Assembly: GCA_043747875.1 (NCBI GenBank)
Contig: JAYTOI010000134.1
Span: 32,785 to 96,784 of the forward strand
Reading direction: 5' to 3'
Source: CADEED01 sp043747875
GTDB lineage: Bacteria > Pseudomonadota > Gammaproteobacteria > Steroidobacterales > Steroidobacteraceae
Length of the DNA: 64,000 bases
Shown here: positions 16,167 to 23,739 of the stretch, one piece after another
Numbering within the stretch: position 1 is the stretch's first letter
Layout of the letters: the number at the start of each line of letters is the position of its first letter
Program-made: the position numbers and the translations under genes
Notes under the pieces: model-generated
What the model was told of the DNA's origin: nothing
Seen by the model: the letters and a program-made list of their open reading frames with translations, nothing else
Databases searched by the model: none

Positions 16167-18836
16167 ATGTCTATGACGGAAATCCTGAAGCTCGAAGACC
16201 ACGATCCGATCGAGACACGCGAGTGGATCGAATCGATCGATTCGGTGTTGAAAACGCAGGGCGCGGAACGCGCGCACTATCTGCTCGAGCAACTGATCGA
16301 CTACACGCGTCGCTCGGGCGCGTACCTGCCGTTTCGTCCGAACACCGCGTATCTCAACACTATCCAGACCGGCCACGAGCCTTCGTATCCCGGCAACCGG
16401 GAATTCGAGAAGCGCATCGAGGCCTGCATCCGCTGGAACGCGCTGGCGATGGTGTTGAACGCCAACAAGGTGTCCAGCGAGTATGGCGGTCACCTATCTA
16501 CCTACGCCTCGTCGGCCACGCTGTACGAGGTCGGCTTCAACCACTTCTGGCGCGCCCAGTCGGCCGACCATCCCGGCGACATGGTGTTCGTGCAGGGCCA
16601 CGCCTCGCCGGGCATCTACGCGCGCGCCTTCCTCGAAGGGCGGCTCAGCGAGAGCCAGCTCAAGCATTTCCGCCAGGAAGCCACGGGCGACGGGCTGTCG
16701 TCCTATCCGCACCCCTGGCTCATGCCTAACTTCTGGCAGTTCCCGACGGTGTCGATGGGTCTTGGGCCCATGATGGCCATCTACCAGGCGCGGTTTCAGC
16801 GCTACATGGAAAACCGCGGCATGGTGCCGCAGTCCGATCGCAAGATCTGGGCGTTCCTGGGCGACGGCGAGATGGACGAGCCCGAGAGCATGGGCGCGTT
16901 GACGCTGCCGGTGCGCGAGAAGCTCGACAACCTCGTGTTCGTCGTCAATTGCAACCTGCAGCGTCTCGACGGCCCGGTGCGCGGCAACGGCAAGATCATC
17001 CAGGAGCTCGAGGCCGCGTTCATGGGCGCGGGCTGGAACGTCATCAAGGTGGTCTGGGGCTCGCGCTGGGATCCGCTGCTGGCGCGCGATACTCAGGGTC
17101 TCCTGCGGCGCGTGATGGAAGAGTGTGTCGACGGCGAGTACCAGAACTTCAAGGCCAAGGGCGGCGCGTACACGCGCGAAAATTTCTTCGGCAAGTTCCC
17201 CGAGCTCAAGGAAATGGTCGCCAACATGTCGGACGACGACATCTGGCGTCTGAACCGCGGCGGCCACGATGCGCGCAAGGTGTTCGCGGCGTATGCCGCG
17301 GCGTCCGCGCACAAGGGCCAGCCCACGGTCATCCTGGCGAAGACCGTGAAGGGCTTCGGCCTCGGCAAGGCGGCCGAGGGCCAGATGGTCGCGCACCAGC
17401 AGAAGAAGCTCGATGAAGAAGCGCTGCGCGCCGTGCGCGACCGCTTCAACATCCCGCTCACCGACGAGCAGGTGTCGAAGCTGGCGCTGGTCAGACCCGC
17501 GGACGACGCGCCGGAGATGAAATACCTGCACGAGCGCCGCAAGGCGCTCGGCGGCTATCTACCCGCGCGCAAGGTCACCGCGAAGCCGTTGATCATTCCT
17601 GAGCTCTCGGCCTTCAGCGCGCTGCTCGAAGGCACGGGCGATCGCGAGATCAGCACGACGATGGCCTTCGTGCGCATCCTCACGATGCTGCTCAAGGACA
17701 AGAACATCGGCAAGAACGTCGTGCCCATCGTCCCCGACGAGGCACGCACGTTCGGCATGGAGGGCCTGTTCCGCCAGATCGGCATCTACAGCTCCGCGGG
17801 TCAGCTCTATACGCCGGTGGATTCCGACCAGCTCATGTCCTATCGCGAGGACAAGAAGGGCCAGATGCTCGAAGAGGGCATCAACGAGGCCGGCTCCACC
17901 TGCTCGTGGATCGCGGCGGGCACCGCCTACGCGAACCACGGCACGCACATGGTGCCCTTCTACATCTATTACTCGATGTTCGGCTTCCAGCGCGTCGGCG
18001 ACTTCTACTGGGCCGCGGGCGACCTGCGCACGCGCGGCTTCTTGTTAGGCGCTACCGCGGGACGCACCACGCTCGCGGGCGAAGGCCTGCAGCATCAGGA
18101 CGGCCACAGCCTGCTGCACGCGGCCACTGTGCCGAACTGCGTGGCGTACGATCCGACGTATGCCTACGAGCTCGCCGTGATCATCCAGCACGGCATGAAA
18201 CGCATGTTCGCGGACGACGAGAGCGTGTTCTATTACATCGCGGTGATGAACGAGAACTACGTTCAGCCGGCGCTGCCGAAGGGTGTCGAGGAAGGCATCC
18301 TCAAGGGCATGTACCTGCTGCAGCCGGGCGGTGCGGGCAAGGTCCGCGTCACGCTCATGGGTTCGGGCACGATCCTGCGCGAGGTACTCGCAGCGGCCGA
18401 TATCCTCGCGAGAGACTTCGGCATCCCCTCCGACATCTTCTCTGCGCCGAGCTTCTCGGAGCTGCGCCGCGAGGCGCTCGAGATCGAGCGCTGGAACCGG
18501 CTGCACCCGGGCGAGGAACCGCGCGTGCCGTACGTCACGCAGGCGCTGTCGAAGGCCACCGGGCCGTTCATCGCGGCCACCGACTACATGCGCGCGTGGC
18601 CGGACATGATCCGCCAGTGGGTGCCCGCGAAGTTCGTGGTGCTCGGAACGGACGGTTTCGGCAGGTCCGATGGCCGAGCCGCGCTGCGCAGGCACTTCGA
18701 GGTGGACGCGAAAAACATCGTGTACGCGTCGCTGCAGGCGCTGGCCGAGGAGGGCGCGCTCGACAAGGGCACGCTCAAGGCAGCCCTGAACAAGCTCGGC
18801 CTCGACCCTAACAAGCTGGACCCGCAGAAAGCATGA
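16167..18836 (+). CDS. aceE: pyruvate dehydrogenase E1 component, homodimeric type
   Basis: AceE decarboxylates pyruvate with thiamine diphosphate and acetylates the lipoyl group of E2. The 889-residue length is normal for the single-chain E1. The ThDP-binding stretch begins GDGEMDEPESMGAL and continues to NCNLQRLDGPVRGN. Other landmarks are QGHASPGIYARAF and HQDGHSLL. ATG 16167 (MSMTE) is used; ATG 16173 is an in-frame alternative. It overlaps aceF by 4 nt and heads the aceE-aceF-lpdA operon. No pdhR-like regulator is adjacent. Confidence 0.97.
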   Translation: MSMTEILKLEDHDPIETREWIESIDSVLKTQGAERAHYLLEQLIDYTRRSGAYLPFRPNTAYLNTIQTGHEPSYPGNREFEKRIEACIRWNALAMVLNANKVSSEYGGHLSTYASSATLYEVGFNHFWRAQSADHPGDMVFVQGHASPGIYARAFLEGRLSESQLKHFRQEATGDGLSSYPHPWLMPNFWQFPTVSMGLGPMMAIYQARFQRYMENRGMVPQSDRKIWAFLGDGEMDEPESMGALTLPVREKLDNLVFVVNCNLQRLDGPVRGNGKIIQELEAAFMGAGWNVIKVVWGSRWDPLLARDTQGLLRRVMEECVDGEYQNFKAKGGAYTRENFFGKFPELKEMVANMSDDDIWRLNRGGHDARKVFAAYAAASAHKGQPTVILAKTVKGFGLGKAAEGQMVAHQQKKLDEEALRAVRDRFNIPLTDEQVSKLALVRPADDAPEMKYLHERRKALGGYLPARKVTAKPLIIPELSAFSALLEGTGDREISTTMAFVRILTMLLKDKNIGKNVVPIVPDEARTFGMEGLFRQIGIYSSAGQLYTPVDSDQLMSYREDKKGQMLEEGINEAGSTCSWIAAGTAYANHGTHMVPFYIYYSMFGFQRVGDFYWAAGDLRTRGFLLGATAGRTTLAGEGLQHQDGHSLLHAATVPNCVAYDPTYAYELAVIIQHGMKRMFADDESVFYYIAVMNENYVQPALPKGVEEGILKGMYLLQPGGAGKVRVTLMGSGTILREVLAAADILARDFGIPSDIFSAPSFSELRREALEIERWNRLHPGEEPRVPYVTQALSKATGPFIAATDYMRAWPDMIRQWVPAKFVVLGTDGFGRSDGRAALRRHFEVDAKNIVYASLQALAEEGALDKGTLKAALNKLGLDPNKLDPQKA

Positions 18837-20464
18837 GCACCGTCGAAGTCAAAGTCCCCGACATGGGGAATTTCGAATCGGTGACCGTCATCGACGTGCT
18901 GGTCAAGCCAGGCGACTCCATCGACGTCGATACGCCGCTGGTCACGCTCGAGACCGACAAGGCGACGATGGACGTGCCCTCCACCGCGAAAGGCGTGGTG
19001 GAAAAGGTGCACGTCACCAAGGGCGGCTCCGTTGCAGCGGGCGCGCTCGTGGTGACCTTGAAGGGTGAGCTATCACCTGCTGCGACAGCTCCGACTACAG
19101 GCCGCGACGTCGAATCGCAGCCGCCCGCTGCTGCCCCCGCGGCCGTTCCGGCCGCCAAAGCCGCGCCGGCCGCGGCGCCGGCCGTGGCCAGCTCGATCGA
19201 AGTGCGCGTGCCCGACATGGGCAGCTTCGATTCGGTCGGCGTCATCGACGTCCTGGTGAAGGCCGGCGATACGGTCGATTTCGAAACACCGCTGGTCACG
19301 CTCGAGACTGACAAGGCCACAATGGACGTGCCCTCGACCGCCAAGGGTGTGGTCGAGAAGGTGCACGTCACCAAGGGCGGCAAGCTGTCGCCCGGATCGG
19401 TGGTCGTCACGGTCAAGGGCTTCGCAGCCGCAGCCGCGGCTGCACCGGCGTCCGCGTCTAACAACCCGGCCGCGCGCCCGGTCGCGCCGCAGGGTGTGGT
19501 GCAGTCGCTGCCCAACCGGGCCGCATTGCCGGCCATCGACGAAACCAGCTTCGGCACGGCACACGCATCGCCCTCGGTGCGCAAATTCGCGCGCGAGCTG
19601 GCCGTGAATCTCGGCAGCGTGCGCGGCAGCGGCGACAAGGGCCGCATCCTGCTCGAAGACGTCAAGGCGTTCGTCAAACTAGTCATGACGGGCGGAGTCG
19701 CGCTGGCCGCGCCCGCGCCGACGCTGCCGAAGGCGCACAACTACGATGCGTCCGCGTTCGGCGCGGTCGAGGTCAAGCCGCTCAATCGCGTGCAGAGGAT
19801 TTCCGGACCGCGCCTGCAGGCGGCCTGGATCAACATCCCGCACGTCACGCAGTTCGACGAAGCGGACATCACCGATCTCGAGACGCTGCGGGGCACACTC
19901 AAGGACAAAGCCGCAGTGCAGGGCGTCAAGGTGACGCCGCTGGCGTTCGTCGTCGAGGCGGCGGTGCGCGCGATGCGCGAATTCCCAGTGCTCAACAGCC
20001 AGCTCGACGAAGCCGGCCAGAATCTGGTGTTCAAGAAATTCTTCAACGTCGGCTTCGCGGCGGATACGCCGAATGGTCTGCTGGTGCCCGTCATCAAGGG
20101 CGCCGACAAGCTCGACGTGTTCGGCGTGGCCAGGGCGCTCGGCGAGCTCAGCGCCAAGGCGCGCGACGGCAAACTACCCGGTGCCGACATGCAGGGCGCG
20201 GGCTTCACCATCTCGAGCCTGGGCGGCGTCGGCGGCACGATGTTCACGCCCATCATCAACTCGCCCGAGGTCGCGATCCTCGGTGTGTCGAAGAGCGCGA
20301 TGAAACCGGTGTGGGACGGCAAGGGCTTCGCGCCGCGGCTCATTCTGCCGCTGTCGCTCTCCTACGATCACCGGGTCATCGATGGCGCGCTCGGCGCGCG
20401 CATCGCCAAGTTCCTGGCGGACACGCTCGCGAAGCCGAAGGATCTGCTCGGGGCGATGTCGTGA
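18833..20464 (+). CDS. aceF: dihydrolipoyllysine acetyltransferase (E2), two lipoyl domains
   Basis: This E2 of 543 residues has two N-terminal lipoyl domains, each with the acceptor Lys in LETDKATMDVPS (near 43 and 163), joined by Ala/Pro-rich swinging linkers. A peripheral-subunit-binding domain (ASPSVRKFARELAVNLG) and the catalytic acetyltransferase domain with SYDHRVIDGA near the C-terminus follow. The two lipoyl segments are very alike at DNA level too. It starts ATGAGC, overlapping aceE, and ends in GTGA with lpdA. Confidence 0.97.
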   Translation: MSTVEVKVPDMGNFESVTVIDVLVKPGDSIDVDTPLVTLETDKATMDVPSTAKGVVEKVHVTKGGSVAAGALVVTLKGELSPAATAPTTGRDVESQPPAAAPAAVPAAKAAPAAAPAVASSIEVRVPDMGSFDSVGVIDVLVKAGDTVDFETPLVTLETDKATMDVPSTAKGVVEKVHVTKGGKLSPGSVVVTVKGFAAAAAAAPASASNNPAARPVAPQGVVQSLPNRAALPAIDETSFGTAHASPSVRKFARELAVNLGSVRGSGDKGRILLEDVKAFVKLVMTGGVALAAPAPTLPKAHNYDASAFGAVEVKPLNRVQRISGPRLQAAWINIPHVTQFDEADITDLETLRGTLKDKAAVQGVKVTPLAFVVEAAVRAMREFPVLNSQLDEAGQNLVFKKFFNVGFAADTPNGLLVPVIKGADKLDVFGVARALGELSAKARDGKLPGADMQGAGFTISSLGGVGGTMFTPIINSPEVAILGVSKSAMKPVWDGKGFAPRLILPLSLSYDHRVIDGALGARIAKFLADTLAKPKDLLGAMS

Positions 20465-22254
20465 GCAAGATCGATCTGGTAGTCCCCGATCTCGGGAATT
20501 TCGAAGAGGTCGGCGTAATCGATGTGCTCATCAAGGTGGGCGACAAGGTCGAACTCGAAACGCCGCTGGTCACGCTCGAAACCGACAAGGCCACGATGGA
20601 CGTACCCTCCGTCGCGACGGGCACCGTCACCGAAGTGCTGGCGAAGAAGGGCGGCAAGATCGGCAAGGGCGGTGTGATCGCGCGCATCGAGGTGGAAGTC
20701 CAGCAGGTACCACAGAGCGACAAGCAAGCTGCGGCAGCTGCGAAGCCAGCCGCCGCGGCTGCACCCGCCGCGAAGCCTGCGACGGCACCCGCTTCGGCTG
20801 CGCCGGTTCCGAAGCCGTCGCGTCCCCTCAAGCCCGATGTGCCGCACGATCGCGAGACGCAGTTGCTCGTACTCGGCGCGGGACCGGGCGGCTACACGGC
20901 GGCCTTCCGCGCGGCCGATCTCGGATTGAAGGTCACGCTCGTCGAGCGCTGGCCGATGCTCGGCGGGGTTTGTCTCAACGTCGGCTGTATTCCCTCGAAG
21001 GCATTGCTGCACGCGGCCAAGGTCATCGACGAAGTGACCGACATGCGCGCGCATGGCGTGGTGTACGGCGCGCCACAGCTCGATCTGCCGAAGCTGCTCG
21101 AGTGGAAGAACAGCGTCGTCAAGAAACTGGTCGGCGGCCTGTCGGTGCTCGCGAAGCAGCGCAAGGTCGAGGTCGTCACGGGCGTGGGCAGGTTCGCGAG
21201 CCCGCATGTCGTCGAGGTCACGTCCGCGGACGGCAAGTCGCAGAAGATCCGCTTCGAGCAGTGCATCATCGCGGCGGGCTCCGAGCCCATCAAACTACCG
21301 TTCATCCCCAACGATCCGCGCGTCATCGACTCCACCGGCGCGCTCGAGCTCGGCGGCGTGCCGAAGCGACTGCTGGTCATCGGCGGCGGCATCATCGGCC
21401 TGGAGATGGCCACCGTGTATTGCGCGCTGGGCGCGAAATTGTCGGTGGTCGAGCTCACCCCGCAGCTCATGCCGGGCGCCGACATCGACCTGGTGCGGCC
21501 ACTCGAGAAGCGCCTCAAGGCGCGCTATGAGCAGATCCTGCTGAACACCAAAGTGACGGCCTGTGCCGCGAAGCCGGAAGGCCTCGAGGTCACGTTCGAG
21601 GACGCCGACGGCAGGCGCAACGATACGTTCGACCGTGTGCTCGTGGCTGTGGGTCGCAGCGCCAACGGCAAGCGCATCGGGCTCGAGCACGCGGACGTCG
21701 ATGTCAGCGACCGGGGCGTCATTCCGGTCGACAAGCAAATGCGCACCAACCTGCCGCACGTGTTCGCCGTCGGCGATGTCGTGCCGGGGCCGATGCTGGC
21801 GCACAAGGCCATGCACGAGGCGAAGGTGGCGGCTGAAGTCGCGGCCGGCCACAAGAGCTACTTCGATGCGCGCGTGATCCCTTCGGTGGCGTACACGGAT
21901 CCGGAAGTGGCCTGGGTTGGTGTCACCGAGACCGACGCGAAGAAGAACGGCACGCCGTACAAGAAGGGCGCTTTCCCGTGGGCTGCGAGCGGCCGTTCGC
22001 TGGCGCTGGGACGCGACGAAGGCTTCTCCAAACTACTGTTCGACCCGGTCACGCATCGCGTGCTGGGTGGCGGCATGGTGGGTCCGAACGCCGGCGAGCT
22101 GGTGGCCGAAGTGGCGCTGGCCATCGAGATGGGCGCGGACGCGGCCGACATCGGCCTCACCATTCACCCGCATCCGACGCTGTCGGAGACGGTGGCGCTG
22201 TCGGCGGAGGCCTTCGAGGGCACCATCACCGATCTTTATATTCCGAAGCGTTGA
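20461..22254 (+). CDS. lpdA: dihydrolipoyl dehydrogenase with N-terminal lipoyl domain (E3)
   Basis: This 597-residue E3 starts at GTG 20461, overlapping the aceF stop. A lipoyl domain (1-80, Lys in LETDKATMDVPS) and an Ala/Pro-rich linker (about 85-125) precede the flavoprotein. The flavoprotein has an FAD-binding GAGPGGYTAAF, redox disulfide GVCLNVGCIPSK, NAD-binding GGGIIGLEMA, and the catalytic His region near the end (HPHPTLSE). The enzyme reoxidises dihydrolipoamide with NAD+. E3 enzymes with their own lipoyl domain occur in several proteobacteria and give this complex three lipoyl domains per E2-E3 set. Confidence 0.96.
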   Translation: MSKIDLVVPDLGNFEEVGVIDVLIKVGDKVELETPLVTLETDKATMDVPSVATGTVTEVLAKKGGKIGKGGVIARIEVEVQQVPQSDKQAAAAAKPAAAAAPAAKPATAPASAAPVPKPSRPLKPDVPHDRETQLLVLGAGPGGYTAAFRAADLGLKVTLVERWPMLGGVCLNVGCIPSKALLHAAKVIDEVTDMRAHGVVYGAPQLDLPKLLEWKNSVVKKLVGGLSVLAKQRKVEVVTGVGRFASPHVVEVTSADGKSQKIRFEQCIIAAGSEPIKLPFIPNDPRVIDSTGALELGGVPKRLLVIGGGIIGLEMATVYCALGAKLSVVELTPQLMPGADIDLVRPLEKRLKARYEQILLNTKVTACAAKPEGLEVTFEDADGRRNDTFDRVLVAVGRSANGKRIGLEHADVDVSDRGVIPVDKQMRTNLPHVFAVGDVVPGPMLAHKAMHEAKVAAEVAAGHKSYFDARVIPSVAYTDPEVAWVGVTETDAKKNGTPYKKGAFPWAASGRSLALGRDEGFSKLLFDPVTHRVLGGGMVGPNAGELVAEVALAIEMGADAADIGLTIHPHPTLSETVALSAEAFEGTITDLYIPKR

Positions 22255-22262
22255 GGTTTCCC

Positions 22263-22282
22263 CCGTGGCCTGTCGGCCACGG
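22263..22282 (+). terminator. stem-loop after lpdA
   Basis: A perfect 8-bp stem, CCGTGGCC/GGCCACGG, with a TGTC loop lies 8 nt after the lpdA stop, at the end of the pyruvate dehydrogenase operon. It lacks a U-run, so the terminator role is likely but not certain. Confidence 0.55.
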
Positions 22283-22330
22283 ATCTTGCGTCTGTACGTA
22301 CGACAGACACGAGTCACAGAGGAAACCGTC

Positions 22331-23077
22331 ATGAACACACCTGCCATTGCGCTGGCGCTCGCCTGCGCCCTTGCGATCGGGACTACGCACGCGCAAGTGC
22401 AGCCGGGGGCGGTGGCCTCGGCCGCCAAACCCACGGACGCGGACCTCGGCGACGCCGACTCCTTTCAGCGCGCCAGCACGTATCTTGGCCTGGCGACAAC
22501 GCTGCGCATGGTGATCACGGCCGCCTGCCCGCTGGACGATCCGGCCACTGAAATCTGCATCGTCAGGGCACCGGACGGCAACGCGACTCCTTTTGACCTT
22601 CCGAGCCTCGCTTCGATCAAGCTGCCTGCGAAGGCCAGCAAATCGCTGCTGTGCTTCCAGCTCACGCCGAGAGTGCTCACGAACTTCGAAAATGTGCGCG
22701 CCACGCCATTGGTGGCTTCGTTCGTCGCCAACATCAAAGTGCGGATCGAAAATCCGATGCTCGATGACGCCACGCTCATCAACCCACACACCGGTGCGCC
22801 CTTCGATGGACGAATCGAGACGCTGTTCAACAGCTACGCCGACGTGCACATGATCCGTCCGCTCGACATCGACCAGAAGCGAATCACGTTCACGCAAGGC
22901 TGTGTGAACGGTCTCGTGAGCCAGCGCGTGTTGCGCGACACCTATGGACTGACCGATGCGCAGGCGAAGCATTTCTTCACGCAGCCCATGACCGTCACGT
23001 TTGGCGCACAGGGAAATGCGACCGCGGTGAAGCTGGTCGCATTGTCATTCGGCGTGCGCCTCTACGGTGACAAGTAG
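22331..23077 (+). CDS. hypothetical secreted protein
   Basis: This 248-residue protein starts at ATG 22331 with AGAGGAAA upstream. A classical signal peptide ends at about THAQ (residue 22). The mature part looks beta-rich and has four Cys, two of them close together (AACPLDDPATEIC), suggesting a disulfide in the periplasm. I recognise no family. It lies between the pdh terminator and an ECF sigma gene, in the same direction as both, and may be transcribed alone. Confidence 0.75.
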   Translation: MNTPAIALALACALAIGTTHAQVQPGAVASAAKPTDADLGDADSFQRASTYLGLATTLRMVITAACPLDDPATEICIVRAPDGNATPFDLPSLASIKLPAKASKSLLCFQLTPRVLTNFENVRATPLVASFVANIKVRIENPMLDDATLINPHTGAPFDGRIETLFNSYADVHMIRPLDIDQKRITFTQGCVNGLVSQRVLRDTYGLTDAQAKHFFTQPMTVTFGAQGNATAVKLVALSFGVRLYGDK

Positions 23078-23166
23078 CCACGGCATCCGGTCGCGGCATG
23101 GAAAAACCTCCGTGATGCAATGCACACTTTGGATTCCGGTCGCGTGCAATACTGCGCGCCAGCCGC

Positions 23167-23721
23167 ATGGACGAACTAGGCGACCTGCTCATCCGCGCCG
23201 AGAAGGGCGACGAATCCGCCCGCGAACGCCTGTTCGTCATTGCCTACGACGAGCTGCGGAGCCTGGCGCGGGCCCAGCTACGCAAGGGCGGCCGCAATAC
23301 TTTGTTAGATACCACCGTGCTGGTGCACGAGAGTTTCGTCCGCTATGTGAACGCCGGTCGGCTCGCCGCCTCCGAGCGCGCGCAGTTCTTCGCATACTCC
23401 GCGCGCGTCATGCGCTCCGTCATCGTCGACTTCGCGCGCCGCAAACTGGCGGACCGCCGCGGCGGCGACGCCGAGCACGTGCCGTTCTGTACGCAGCTGG
23501 CCGAGAAAGTCTCTGCCGGCGAAGACGAGCTGGTACGCATCAACGATGCCATGGACGAGCTGCAGCAGCACGACGAGCGGCTCGTGCGCGTGGTCGAGAT
23601 GCGTTACTTCGCAGGAATGACCGAACAGGAGATCGGCGATGCGCTGGGCATCGCGGTACGCACCGTGCGGCGCGACTGGGAAAAGGCGCGGCTGCTGCTG
23701 GCCGCGATGCTGCGCGAATGA
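23167..23721 (+). CDS. ECF-type RNA polymerase sigma factor
   Basis: This 184-residue protein has region 2 (LFVIAYDELRSLARAQL, then SFVRYVNAG and AQFFAYSARVMRSVIVDFAR) and region 4 (VVEMRYFAGMTEQEIGDALGIAVRTVRRDWEKAR). It belongs to the group of ECF-like sigma factors found next to Ser/Thr kinase genes (TIGR02999-like). No anti-sigma gene is adjacent. The membrane kinase begins 18 nt downstream, so activation of this sigma factor by phosphorylation is a reasonable hypothesis based on known pairs in this group. Confidence 0.88.
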   Translation: MDELGDLLIRAEKGDESARERLFVIAYDELRSLARAQLRKGGRNTLLDTTVLVHESFVRYVNAGRLAASERAQFFAYSARVMRSVIVDFARRKLADRRGGDAEHVPFCTQLAEKVSAGEDELVRINDAMDELQQHDERLVRVVEMRYFAGMTEQEIGDALGIAVRTVRRDWEKARLLLAAMLRE

Positions 23722-23739
23722 CCGTCGCGTGACCGGCGC

